Shown here in pieces: positions 48,432 through 60,402 of a DNA stretch of 64,000 nt. The notes under the pieces were generated by a model. It searched no databases, was not told the DNA's origin, and saw only the letters and a list, made by a program, of their open reading frames with translations. Location of the stretch: the NCBI GenBank assembly GCA_003008705.1, contig PDUO01000017.1:313827-377826 (forward strand). The letters run 5' to 3'. The position numbers were made by a program, and so were the translations under genes. Within the stretch, counting starts at the first letter, position 1. Each line of letters starts with the position of its first letter. The stretch comes from Pezicula radicicola (lineage: Eukaryota > Ascomycota > Leotiomycetes > Helotiales > Dermateaceae).

Positions 48432-49679
48432 TCACAATGCCATTCACGCTGCCCTGGTGAGGAACTGGGGATTGAGTATTTGGTGGATGGAAAATGAAAT
48501 CTAAAGCAAGCTGTTTTCTAGCGACGCACGGCTAAGATGGAGATGGAGGGCTTCAGGTCCCAGCTACGAAGTACTGCGGCCACTGGCCGTTAGTGCGGCT
48601 AGGCATCTCGTCAAATCACATTGAGTCCACTTGGTCTCGGCGACGCACGGCTGATGACCTGAGAGGCATCCGAATCAGCCATGGGTTACCCTTAAGTAAC
48701 GGCTTTGTGCTACTTTACAGGCACGGTCGATGCACGCTGATCAACAGGAGAAAGAGGTGCTGAGGGACGACTGATGCTCTTGTGAATGGCCTCTCAGCGG
48801 AACCACTGCAATCAAATAGATGACGTGGGTTTCCCTACTCTTGAGAGGTCCTGCTATGTTGATGCACTTACGAAGTGAAGTGCCCCAGCCGCGGGTAGAT
48901 TGGGCTCCTTACCCCGCATGAGATTTTACGCGGCCCCGCCATCTCGCCCTCTGATGGGTTAGGTGTCTTATTTTACGCTTGGGCCGATCGGGCCTTACTC
49001 CTCTCAACATCTGTAGGGAAGACAATGGCAAACATGGGATGTGGAGTGGAGAGCCTGGTCCGCGTCTCCCTCTCATGGGTTTCCATGAAAAGAAGGTGGC
49101 CCCCTGTCGAGTCGATCTGGGGAAAGCGACATATCATTCGAAAAGGCAATCTAATCCACACTTCCGGCATCCGTTCCCTATACGTGACAATAGCGTGGGA
49201 TCATGTGATTTTATGAGGTTCAAAACCTGGAAGTGACTGATTTTCTAAGAGAACTACCTAAGCCATGATTATATACAAATGTTGGCTGACTAAGATAGTC
49301 ACACCCGTACGCATCCTTTTTAGGTAACGTCAAAAGTCAACTATCCTCTTTAGGAATCCCATAAAACAAGGGGAGGTAGACGAAAAGATAGAAAGTCTTC
49401 TAACTTTATAACAACATGAGGTAAAATAATATAATTAGGACGAAAAGAATTGTATTTATCTATATATTATAAGAAAAATACTCTACTTATTTAATGCAAC
49501 TATATTTATTAGAGAACTAGAAGAAATCGATATATTCACCAGAAAACTTAATGTCTTGCCTCGCTTACACACTTTGTTAGTAAGTCCCAGAGGAAGCAAA
49601 TGTGATTCTTCTTCCGGTTCAACTACCCAACTCCCATCCCCTTGTCCTCGAAAGAACCAGGAATGAAAAGAACCGGGTA
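48432..49679. other. Intergenic; regulator promoter and AT-rich tail
   Basis: The first kilobase is GC-balanced and should hold the regulator's promoter. 49250-49550 is AT-rich. The N-terminal half of the broken ACS transporter is not legible here. No supported frame. Confidence 0.4.
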
Positions 49680-50403
49680 TTTTCACCATGGTGCTTGCTC
49701 TCATCGCTCCACTCTTCCTGTCCGACTTCCCCAACCGAGCAACATTTCTGGAGCCCAATGAGCGCAAGTGGGTCCTTGGTCGGGCTAGAAGAGACTGGCT
49801 CGACTGAGACGGAGGGAGAAATTGACTGTCAAGTCCTTTTTGAGAGATTCTAAGGATCCATATTCGCCGTGTCCCTTATCTATCTGTGCGTCATTGTGTC
49901 CACCTATGGTATTTCCTACTACATCCGAACGATTCTAACAGTAAGATTATTTGGGAGTCCATCCAAAAACCTTTTTCTTGCCTATTTGCTAGAGTCTTGG
50001 TCACGTTTTGAATGACGCAACTGACAATCTATCTAGTTGTATAACTGACTTTCAGAAACAACGTTCGCTATGGAGGACTCTTCCTTGCCGTCGTGGGTTT
50101 CATCGCCAACGGTATGACAGTCCTTGCCTTCGGACTGAACAACATCGTTAGGAGCTCCAAGCGTGGAGTGATGACGGTGCGGAACCTGAGTGGCTCAATT
50201 AGAGGCGTCATAGGTAGCACCATCTTCCGCAGCCAGATGCCCCACATATGGCCCGGGGATCTTCACAACGATGGCACTGCAAGTCTTGCTTTTAGTCGTC
50301 ACTGCAGTCTCTATGGTGGTCTTCCATGTCAAGAACCGTAATGCGAATAAGTCTGGCACTAGTTACACGGGATTCAGGGATGGCGATATATTCTTTAGTG
50401 GGT
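49680..50403 (+). pseudogene. MFS transporter (ACS/allantoate-permease type) remnant
   Basis: The C-terminal half of an anion:cation-symporter transporter is legible in pieces: FTMVLALIAPLFLSDFPNRATFL and EPNERKWVLGRARRDWLD (central loop) followed by a stop, then GSIFAVSLIYLCVIVSTYG and ISYYIRTIL (TM7), then a damaged stretch, then GVMTVRNLSGSIRGVIGSTIFRSQ (TM10-11 motif; intact relatives read GNxGGIIG), and a hydrophilic end KNRNANKSGTSYTGFRDGD with a stop at 50401-50403. Stops and frame changes separate the pieces and TM1-6 are missing. Intact members carry organic anions such as phthalate, tartrate or allantoate. Its place beside the SDR and the regulator fits a lost uptake system for the cluster substrate. 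Confidence 0.75.
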
Positions 50404-50529
50404 GACCGATAATCCGAGTTGAGGGTCGATACCTACGCCTCGTCATAATTCATAGTCATGTTAAGTATTTTGGCCCATTGTGCATCGGGTTTAAATCCCT
50501 GTCCTAAAATATATCGCGGATCTACAGAG

Positions 50530-51662
50530 CTAGAAGTTATTTTTAATGCCCATCCTCTTCTGCCCTTCGTCTACAGCCGCAGAGAGATCACTGCCCATCC
50601 AGTCCGGTTGCAACTTATGCAGCGATTCTTCCAGCTCAATTGCTTTATTCCCTGCCACCCAGATCGTCCGCCCGTTAAGGTCGGGCCGCACCATGGGAAT
50701 CAGAAGCGCCTTCGCAACACCGTCCGCGTCGTTTGCAGGCAGGTCGCCCCAGAGGTCCCTAATCCATTGCGGGAGCATTGGCGTGACTGCAGAAGAGAGG
50801 AATTAGCTGGACCTTGTCTGTCTGCCTAGGGAGAGGTTTTCTGGAGCCGTTAAATGGAAGGGTTCCCATACCTGTCATCCATGGCGCAATCATGTTGATG
50901 CTGATATTCTTGGCTGGTAATGTCGATCGAAGCCCTCGCATCAGACCGAGCACACCAGCCTTTGCGGCGCAGTAGAGGAAGAGTGGTGGGGTGTCAATGA
51001 TGCTTTTCGCAATGCCTTTGTGAGCGGGGGAATTCTTGGGGATCTCGATGATGCAGATCCAAGCTCACCTTGCAGCAGAACCCGTCAGGACCAACTGATG
51101 CTTCTTGCTTGGCACCTTCCCAAAGAAGTGTATGGCGGCCTTGGTGGTGTAGAATGCGCCGTGGAGATTGATTTCCACGTTCTTGAGGGTAGGTTCCTTC
51201 AGCCTGCCCGCCGCATCAAGTTCTTCCTCGAGCAGGTTGTCTGCAAAGTTGACCCCCGCATTTGCGTAGACGGCATCGAGGCTCTTGAAGTGTGCTAGGG
51301 TCGTCTCGAACAGGGATATGACAGAATCCCATATTGACACGTCGGTTTCAACAAATATAACTCGTCTGCTTTTGGGGATTAGTCTTCCTGTGGTAACAAT
51401 TCGTAGGAGAGAGAATTACTCTTTCAGCTCCGTGACCATGGCCTCACCGGCCGATCTACTCACATCTGCGATCACGATGTTTGCGCCTGCGGCTGCAACT
51501 CCAGTAAGCTCGATTTATTTCAGTGTTTAGGGTGTTGGGCCATCTACCATGCGCAATGAGAACCACGGCTTTGCCAATGCCACTAGCCCCACCAGTTACA
51601 ATCAAGGTCTTGCCTTTGAGTGTCTGAAGCTCTGTATCCGTAATCTCTGCCAAGGTTGACAT
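50530..51662 (-). CDS. Short-chain dehydrogenase/reductase (15-PGDH-like)
   Basis: Five minus-strand exons, 51662-51548, 51498-51420, 51365-51069, 51002-50872 and 50786-50530 (introns 49, 54, 66 and 85 bp), give 292 aa. Motifs of a classical Rossmann-fold SDR: LIVTGGASGIG (20-30), IVIADVS after exon 2 begins, VYANAGVN (the NAG motif), LVLTGSAA with Ser161, and LYCAAKAGVLGL with Tyr174 and Lys178, rebuilt across intron 3. Asp after the second strand (IADVS) indicates preference for NAD(H) over NADP(H). Relatives resemble 15-hydroxyprostaglandin dehydrogenase and act on secondary alcohols. It could oxidise a product of the neighbouring monooxygenases. Intact, and the right-hand end of the cluster. 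Confidence 0.9.
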
Positions 51663-53576
51663 TGTTTGATGCGTTATATCTAATCCTCGAAGTCTTTGGC
51701 GAAGGTATTTCTGGTGTGTCGAGTGTGAAGTGTAATTAATAATGGCTGGGCAAAAAATAGTTGATCAAGAAGTCGAATATTCAAGAGTCAAGAAAATAAA
51801 TATATGTACACGAAGCAGCATTTTGTGGTAGTTAAATCCCAAGTCATGCTTGTGCAATGTGGGGAAATGTAAGGAATCGTTCTCACATGCTTGTATAAAC
51901 AGGACAACACCCCACATCCGACAACAGCTCACCTTACGATATCTCTCCAATATCTACGCTAAACAACTTAGAATATGAACTATGCTTCTTAGAAGGAGGT
52001 ACGACTGGAAAGAAGATCGTTTCCTAGGGGGCATTGTTGCTGGCAAATAAAACTTTCTTAGCGTAAAACTTAGGTACAATCTTAGTACAATATTAGCAGC
52101 TGTTTTTTCCTATTTAGGAGAAATAGTCGAGCCCATTTCATGCAGAAATATAAGCAATCTTACCTTAGGCGATACTACCTTAGGCTTTAAAATTGAATAA
52201 TACTAGCTCTACACCCCGGCCCTTCTAATAAGTCACGTGAGCCCACCGGGCCTCACCAATATAAATTAAGGTACTATTAGTTACAAAATTTTAGGCTTGT
52301 CTTATTTTCTAAATAAAGAGTTATAAAATTTTTTAATTCTTCAGTTTTTAGTACTCTAAAGGCCCCTATAAATTTAGCGAATTATCACTAAACAGCCTAT
52401 AAGGTGACGTGTTACAGTCACTGCTGACAAATATATGCGATTTTTGCCGAATTCGCCTTCAAGAATCCTTCTTCCCTCCTACACTCCCTCTATTAGCCCT
52501 AATAATGCCACAAGACTTTAGCGATCGGTATGGGGGCATGTTTCATGAGCTGCATTTATCACCTTAGCGTTAACGTTTTGCATCTTCTCTAGTTGGACGG
52601 AGAATTTTCGAGGCTATTACAAGTGCGCTTTCTATCTCAGAAATTAGCATTAAAAGTCCTTCAACTCGGACATTTCGAAGATAATGACCTAATTGAATAT
52701 TGTCCAAATCGCCCTACTATGATTAGCACACAATACAAGGATTTAAGCGCACAAGACTTAGATTATATCACCAGGGTTATTTTCAGAGATTAAGTCGACT
52801 GAAAATTCGATCGCAATTAGCGAGCTTGAGTTATTTAAATTATTACGGATTATCAATTGATAGAATTGTTCTATTTTGGCATGGAATGGTGTTATATCGA
52901 GGATGAGTTGTTGAATCGATTTTTTGAGTTTCCCCCCCGAACCCCTTTTACATCGCTTAGCTACAGCCGTTGCATTCATATGCATCGCTAGGTATGTACG
53001 ATTGTTCTCGTGGCACTAATGGTTTACAAACCGAATTGGAAGACGAGAATCTCCTTCGAAGACGTTGGAATGTAAGACACTAAATAGAAATAAACTTCTT
53101 TCTGTACGGAGTAGCATGGAATGTTAAAAAATAATTGGTAGATCCTTGCGCAAGATTCAAACAAACACAGGAGACACTCTTGCTAGCAAGGAAGGAAGAG
53201 TCTAACCGTCTAGTAGCTAATAGATATAATATGTTTCTTTCCACTACATTAATGGTAAGGGCATTACTCACAACACCAGAGTTGACATCCCTCTTTAAAT
53301 TAGTGGTCGAGTTATCAGTTGCTATAAAATCCTCCTATGATTGACCTTGATCAATAGTATTCTCCAATCAACTGTCACATTTACCTACCTAGGTACCTAT
53401 GTATAGATACGTAAGCGACATTATGAAGTGCTAGGTAGCACTCGCTAGTTTCACCAATAACAGCCTTACTCATCTATGCGCGTCTATCTTGTGCCCAGCT
53501 GAAGTTCCAGCCTTTCAGCCGCAGTCGCACTCCGAACCTCACAAACATAACAGCATATCATCACTCTTGGCCAAAA
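51663..53576. other. Intergenic, AT-rich, no gene supported
   Basis: Holds the SDR promoter, a repeat fragment (51988-52108), and an AT-rich stretch to 52420. 52440-53576 is more balanced, with short frames (for example 52593-52793) lacking motifs. The last few hundred bp should be the NLR-like gene's promoter. Confidence 0.4.
51988..52108 (-). repeat. Dispersed repeat, right copy (inverted partner at 26782-26897)
   Basis: Its reverse complement aligns over about 115 bp with 26782-26897, and this copy keeps more C and G, so it is the less RIP-mutated one. It lies about 330 bp beyond the SDR start, at the right edge of the metabolic region. Confidence 0.75.
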
Positions 53577-56316
53577 ATGAGTTTTCAAGGGCCACAGAAT
53601 AGTGAAGACAGTGGAGTGGTTTCTTACGGGTAAGTGGACCCCATCGACCGAGTTTAATCCTTCCAGCTAAAAGGGCTGTAGGGCTTCACGCCGTGATGAG
53701 GCTGTACCTGTTGCTCCTCGAGATGTGGCAGGCAATACCTATGACAGAGTCACTGGGAGTGGGAACTCCCGTATGCATCTTGGAAATCAATATGGGGATA
53801 GTGTTCAGAACAAGTTTGAGTTCAATATCGGATATGACAGGTAATAATCTCGAATCTGGACTCAAATCTTTAAGCCTAAGTGGCGCATTTGAAGATCTGA
53901 TCAATTCTATAGGGCAGCGGAAGAAGAGGCATCAGAATTTGAGCTTCAGGACGAGATTTTGGACTTGCTTGAATTCCATGGCATGAATGAGCGACTAGAA
54001 GATATTGCAGTTGCTCATAGGAAAACGTTCCAGTGGATTTACGAAAGAACAAATCTTGGATTTGTACCATGGCTACGCCAGCATCGAGGTGTTTTCTGGA
54101 TCACTGGCAAAGCAGGAAGTGGAAAGTCGACACTCACAAAGTTCTTATTTAATGATCCGCGCACTCGACAATTTCTCGAACCGACATCCTCAAATTTATT
54201 GATTGCGGGTTTCTTTTTTCATGATCGTGGGTCAAATCCGTTGCTCAAGTCACAACTCGGACTCTACAGAGCCATTCTCCATCAGGTTTTATCCCGGCAT
54301 AAAATACTGATATCCGTTGTACTCCCTCGGATATGGAAGAAAATGGAGTCTCGAGGAAAGAGGATTGCTGAATACCAGTGGACTGTCTCGGAACTACGAG
54401 ATGCTTTCAAAGCCCTCGTTACTCAGAAAGTTGTTGGGCTTCATCTGTTCCTCATCATAGATGGGCTCGATGAATTTTCTGGAGCTCATGAGGAGATCGT
54501 GGCAACTCTGGAGAATCTTCTGCAAGCTCAAGATTCAGGCACAGTACGGGTTCAGCTGTGCCTGTCCAGTCGCCCACTTCCTGTCTTTGAGCAAGCATAT
54601 ACTAAGTACACACATCTCAAAGTACAGGACCTCACGTACGGGGATATACGAAAATATGTGACTTCCAAGTTTGAAGAGGTAGCCTTAATGCAGGATGTGA
54701 TGAAGCTAGAGGCCTCCAAAATGAACGAAGTCATATCTGAGATCCTGGAAAAATCCTCAGGGGTTTTCTTGTGGGTCTTTCTGGTAGTTAGGTCTTTGAT
54801 AGAAGGAATAAAAGGCTACGACACAATCGACGATCTCCAGAAGCGATTGAGCGCTCTCCCGCCAGGAATTGAGCCTCTATACGAGCGTATGATCCAGAAT
54901 ATCGACCCATTCTATCACTCGCATGCGTCCGAAATATTCCAAATAGTACAATGTGCAGTCCTTCCGCTTTCCCCCTTAGCAATGTCATATGCCGAAGAAA
55001 AGTCTCAAATCGTCACGGACTCAAAGGAGCTTCAGAACATGGCTCAAGATATCCCTTATCGGCTCAAGATTATCGAGAAACATCTCAAGTATCGTTCCGC
55101 GGGTCTTGTTGAAATTAATGACAAAATAGCTGAGAACAACAATTCCGAGACAAATGTGAGAGTTAGTGACAAAAAGGATACGAAAGTACAGTTTCTGCAC
55201 TTGACAGTGAAAGAGTTTTTGGCGTCCTCGGCGATGCAGCAATGGCTTTCTTCAAAGTCGTCTTTTCCAGCGTTTAATCCACACGAACGTATTGTTAGCT
55301 CTTGCTTGCGCCAAATACAAGTCACCAACTCTCTAAAGTTATATAAGAATCTATCTATTCCAAGGTTTGGACCCGGCCGAGATGATTTTTCTGTAGAATA
55401 TTACAACGGCGAATGGACCGATTCTTTTCTCGAAGGGATCCTCTACATAATTTTCGTTCATGCTAAAGAAAGTGAGAAGCGCCGGGGAATTTCTTTGCTG
55501 CGTTTTCTTAGCACGCTAAATGATTATATGGAGACTCGTTTGACGATGCTGACGGAGAAGAAGTGGCGGATGCACTGGACAAGTTCCCGCTACATTGACT
55601 GGCTAGAGCCTAAAGAATGGGAGAGCGACTTTATGTCTTATTTGGTGACACTTGGGTTGACACAATCTGTATCGCAGATGATTGTGAACGGCTATGTTGT
55701 TAGCAAAAAGCCCGGCCGCCCCTTGATTTTTTACATCTTTGAAGCAGATGTACCCTCTTGGGCCTCTCATGCTATAATAAGTTTGGAGCGGCAGGATGGC
55801 CTTGACCCAGACTTGGTGAAGCTATTGCTACGAAATGATAACAATTCAAATCTTGGGGATTCTACTGGTCGAGCATATAATGATAATCCAAGAACACCTT
55901 GGGAAAAATTTCTACGCTGTCTCATGTCAACGCTACGTAAACCAATAGTCGCCACTATAGAAGCTGAATACATGGAGCCACCAAAGCGGATTAGCAAAAA
56001 AACCTATGCTATTTGCATTCGTTGGCTCAAGACTGCGAAAGTGTTTCTCGAACACGGCGCGAATGCGAAAGTTATTCTTGATTTGTATGGGTACAAAGTC
56101 TCCGCTCTCACGATATTTGATGAGGCTTTTAGCAACTTTCAAGATCCTCTTGTTCCTATTGTGCGGGCGATGTTAGTTAATCGGGGTGCAAAACTTTTCA
56201 AACAAGACATCAAGGACAAACATATTGTGAATGACCTAAGGGTACTCTACGCAAGAAAACTAGAAAGGCTTGGGGAATCTGTGAAGCATATTTTCAAGAG
56301 GAAGGAAAGAAGGTGA
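53577..56316 (+). CDS. NLR-like STAND NTPase (NACHT) with N-terminal HET-s-type amyloid motif
   Basis: Exons 53577-53629, 53682-53840 and 53913-56316 (introns 52 and 72 bp) give 871 aa. The small first exons matter: they encode residues 1-71, with an amyloid-type motif at 36-57. The NTPase core has Walker A ITGKAGSGKST (134-144), Walker B LFLIIDGLDEF (about 249-259), LCLSSRP (sensor-like) and SSGVFLWVFLVVRSL, then the winged-helix signature VQFLHLTVKEFL. This is the usual plan of fungal STAND proteins of the NWD2/vegetative-incompatibility type. The C-terminal 300 residues have no WD or TPR repeats; only ankyrin-like scraps (VFLEHGANAK, MLVNRGAKLF) can be seen. Expected role: a cytosolic sensor that, on oligomerisation, templates an amyloid in a partner effector. 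No partner is seen in the window. Confidence 0.88.
53734..53799 (+). other. Coding segment for HET-s-related amyloid motif
   Basis: Encodes residues 36-57, NTYDRVTGSG followed by NSRMHLGNQYGD. The spacing matches the HET-s prion repeat (N-x-V ... G-x-x-SRVxIGNxYG) and the N-terminal motifs of NLRs that signal by amyloid templating. A single copy is present, as is usual on the NLR side. Confidence 0.7.
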
Positions 56317-58719
56317 CTTAGCATGCAGTCTCTATTTCGCCGTAAAGCGGTGATTTTATATCTAGGTGGTAATTAATGTTGAATACCAAGGTTACTAGGA
56401 GCAACATATAGATGGTGGCAAAGGTGTTGTATTCTGTAAGGAACTAGTGTGTGGGAATGGGCCTACTTGTAGTAGGAGAACGATCACATGACTATTCCTA
56501 TTTCATTTAATAGTTAGCTTTTCTGTAGTACCATTTACTTGTTTAATATAGTAGCAAATTCCTAAAAGTCTCCTTCTAAAATATATCTATAAGTTTACCC
56601 CCAAGTAGTCTAAGAGTTAGGCGTAGAAGTAGGGTTGACGGGTGGTAATAGCGATTAGTTGTAATGTTCCTCAACTATCGCGTTCCTATGCAACTTTGTA
56701 GGTAAGAAACAACAAGACACTTAATATAAAGAAGGAGGGTAAATCTCAACTACATATAAATCGATTATTTACTTATAGGTTATAGTCATAGGTAGTTATA
56801 TACAATACCTAGCCCATGCCCTTTAGGACAAACCACTTTAAGAGTTTAATATCTTTATTCTTTACCGTCTACACTATCTCTATCTTTGCTTACTATAATA
56901 GAAGCTAAAGCCTAATAACAAAAAACCTTATGTCTAAGAAAAAGAATTCGTTTCCTGTTAAATAGAATACTTTTCTAACTACTCTAAGGTATATGTTTGC
57001 CTTGTCAATCCTCGCTTAGCTACTATATATACCTAGCTAACCTCAAGCTCTCCATCCTCTTTACAGAACACAGAATAAAATACCTTTTACCCACCTATTG
57101 CCACTGTACCCTATAATCATTACATTTTACAGATTATAGGCCCAGGATCTCTTTGTCAAAGAATCGTATTTAAATTGTGTCCTGTCCATCTTGCACAATA
57201 TGTAGCTGTTCGACTTTGCAACAACTTTAATGTTAAATCTACCTATTTAACATTTATGCGTCAACATGGAGGTCATATCACATCACTGTATTACTTGGTT
57301 TATAAGATATCATTTTGAATCGCTATCTGTTAAGATATAACAGATAGACTTAAGTAACCTACTTGATTTGAGTAACTTACTTTATACGTGGCCCTAAACA
57401 AAATGCTGCTCTTCGTAGCATGCCATCCACCAATTCAAATCAAGTCAACAAAGCCTCGAAATCCTCGCACAGCGAGTCCGCGACGTTGATAGGAACAGGT
57501 ATCTTTTGAAATCACTTAAGAGAATGACCTAAGAGAAGGAATCTAGCGAATTACTAAGAATTAAACCTAGAATATTAGAGCACAACATATCAATAAGAGA
57601 ATCAACAAGAACCAAAACTCAAAACTGTAAACAACATGAATCCTTGCCTCAACCATCTCCCTAGTCTATCCCAATCACAGCCCTCTACTCTAAATCACAC
57701 CCCCTCTACACCACAAGGCAAACCAAAACAGGGAGGACACACAACTACACATCGTTAGAGTTGCTTTCATCAGAATTATAATACATACAAATTCAAGCTG
57801 TTCGTTATTATTAAGATACTATAGCCTAGACTTCCACAGCATACTCACATACCTATTAATGCTATATCAATTCATTGAACAGGAATAATTATATACCTAA
57901 CTATCTATATTTGCCTCAGTTGCCCTGATTGCCTTTGCTTAGCTACTACATATACCTAGGTACCTACCTACCTAAGTTTAAACTCTCTCTTTCCCGAATA
58001 CATTCTAGAATATAACACCCCTTTACCCACATAATACTCCCCATACCCATTTCATTCAACAATCCCCATTTCCATTTCCATTCCCATTTCAATTTCCACC
58101 CTTTCTCCTTCACCACCCACTAAACCACAACCACAACCACAACCACAACCCCCCCCAAAAAAACAACTTCCCAACCCAAACAAATATCCCTAAAATACCC
58201 ATCTCCCCTTCCCCACTCCAACCACCCCCAATCCCATCCAAGAACCCCCTATTTCAGACCCCCATACAAGTACAGTACACAAAATCCTTCTCCAGAAATG
58301 ATACCTCGGAACAGACCTGACCAGATCGAAGCTAGAAGAGTTATCTTCAATTTCAAAATTTCCTAGCGTATGGATATATCGACCAATTATCCATAGCCCC
58401 AACCAACCCTTCCCTTTCCTAGGTACCCCATTACAAAACACAAATGAAAAAAACCCCCCAAAAAAACCACGCACAGCCGAACAACACCCGTTAACAACTC
58501 AAAACAACTCAATAACCAAAGCCTCCACCGAAAACGCGAACACAACTACGCAAGCTGGACGCAATAAGGCAGGTACAGCAGAAGTCTAAAGGTAAAGAGC
58601 AACGGTAAAATGTCATAAAGCGATTATATGGCTGAAGAATAGAGGAATTGACTTGACAAAGAGGGGGTATTATACAAGTAAAGTCAAAGTAATTAAATCC
58701 ATGCATAAAGCCAGAAGAG
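56317..58719. other. AT-rich intergenic, then C-rich simple-sequence DNA
   Basis: 56330-57950 is AT-rich with no frame. 58010-58210 is C/A-rich with (CCATTT)-like units. An open frame on the minus strand (58190-58474) is Gly/Phe/Trp-rich and compositional. A 16-base match to 23192-23207 lies at 57362-57377. The final part lies downstream of the CDP-diacylglycerol synthase gene. Confidence 0.4.
58123..58150. repeat. (AACCAC)n microsatellite
   Basis: Four and a half units of AACCAC, followed directly by a run of C. Confidence 0.9.
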
Positions 58720-60402
58720 CTATACAATACCCCAGTTACCGGCGCGCCTTTGAATTTTCATCAACTCATTATGCAAGAAACATTTTTTTGGTCCATCTCG
58801 CTCCGACTGACTGACTTGACTATCCCTCCGCTGCTTATCTTTTGTGTACTGCAATGTTCATGCAGTCCAAGACCTTGGTTTCATCAGTACGTATGCAAAG
58901 GCTAGTTTGGGAAGTGGAATAATCTTACAGTATCTGGGATTGCACCCTGGTTGTAGAGGTGCTTGCTAATCCCCCTTACTAGCTCTATCTGCTCCTCCAC
59001 AGTCAACCCTGTGATGGCTGACTCTATGACTCCACCAAGCGAGACTTTGTAGATGGCAATAAAGCTGTGATAATACATGTAGGCGAAAAATCCCATAATG
59101 AATTGACAGTCCATGCGATCAGTGATTCCACCGTGGCCTGGAATGGAGTCACCAAAGTCTTTAATCTTGAACGTGCGTTTGAGACCCGAGGCAAAAAAGC
59201 CACCAAATGGGGCAATGAGAGAAGCGAATGTGGCGAACACCCAGATATGGACCTGAATTGGTGCCATTTGGAATGAGTCGACAAAGGGAAACCAGATTGG
59301 GAGGTCGTATTTGCGTGGAATGAAGACTGGGTTTGGTGTGCACTCAAGACCAGTCCAGACATTCGCGCCAAGATCCTGTCAATATGTTAGTTTCATTTCC
59401 AAGGAAAGAATCCAAAATTCGCCTACATTTACGGGACAAATGAAATATTTGTAGCGCATCAAAACATTGGTCATTCCAACACCGAAAATTACTGTCAAAA
59501 TCCAAGCTCCAACAAAACCCTCAACCGTCTTCTTGGGTGAAAGCTTAATAAGCTGGGTCCTTCCAAAAGTAATTCCACAGATGTATGCAAAGATATCGTT
59601 GCAGATGACTAGGGAAACGGGTATGAAGAACCAGATCATGCCCTCAAAGACGTTGTTCATGATGAAGTGTGCTTGTCCAACAATCAGGTATAGGGCCATG
59701 TGTGTCCATGCGAACTGGGTAAACTGGAAGCGGTAGTGGCCGGCTTGAAGAGACGCAACAAAGAAAACGAAGCCTATCTGAAGTCAGTCAATGATAATGG
59801 AAAGGGGTCCGAGGTCACTTACCAATAACGTACAGCATGAAGCTGATGAATCGGTGGTGAGTAGCGAAAGGTAATAAAACTTTATCAACCAACACAATAT
59901 GCTTGAAGTAATATATGACGCTCTCGCCGTAAAGGAAGTACATGGTTGTTGACAACCAATACCAGTTCAAGGCCTTTGTAAACTTCAGTCGTCGCGCTCT
60001 ACTCGGTACGTTCGCAATCGCAATAACCTCCTTAAAAGAGATTATTTGCACCGCCGTAACAATAGCAATGATGTATATGTGCCCCATTGCCATAGCGCCA
60101 AAGAAAGCCCCTATCATCACCAGCGTCCATATTGTCCTCGTGAAGAAGTTCTGTTTCTTCTTTTCGTACTCTGAGACCTGAGTATCGCGCAACTATGGGA
60201 TATTCTATCAGCGTAGCCGCACACAGCCCAGCGCCCGTAGTCTTACCTCTAAAGCACCATCTCCTCCGGTCTTGGAGGGCTTAGGAGAGCCTGGTTCTGA
60301 TGCTGCTTCGCTGATGTCTGAAAAGCTACTCCTCCGGCCATCCACGCTCGAGGCGTTGCCATTCCGGTGGTTAAACTTGATATTACGACGTGGTTTACCC
60401 AT
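58720..60402 (-). CDS. CDS1: Phosphatidate cytidylyltransferase (CDP-diacylglycerol synthase)
   Basis: Minus-strand exons 60402-60247, 60192-59823, 59773-59427, 59375-58929 and 58848-58720 (introns 54, 49, 51 and 80 bp) give 482 aa, close to yeast Cds1 (457 aa). A hydrophilic Ser-rich N-terminus precedes several membrane helices. Signature stretches: FFTRTIWTLVMIGAFF, SLVICNDIFAYICG, LSPKKTVEGFVGAWI, FICPVN|DLGANVW, and the catalytic CTP-transferase signature RTFKIKDFGDSIPGHGGITDRMDC. It makes CDP-diacylglycerol from CTP and phosphatidate in the ER, the precursor of phosphatidylinositol, phosphatidylserine and cardiolipin. The last exon is the least certain: without the final splice the frame would end at 58902. 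Divergent from uvsD with about 880 bp between. Housekeeping gene, intact. Confidence 0.92.

Noticed and set aside
50486..50500. GGTTTAAATCC, tRNA T-loop-like
   Set aside because: Flanks do not form tRNA stems, and it sits just beyond a transporter pseudogene.
58190..58474. 94-codon Gly/Phe/Trp-rich minus-strand frame
   Set aside because: Lies in C-rich simple-sequence DNA; composition explains the open frame.
58902..58928. Ending of CDS1 by read-through at 58902
   Set aside because: A GTAAGA donor, TACTGAT branch and GCAG acceptor allow a final 129 bp exon with a plausible basic tail; I preferred the spliced form but the short ending remains possible.
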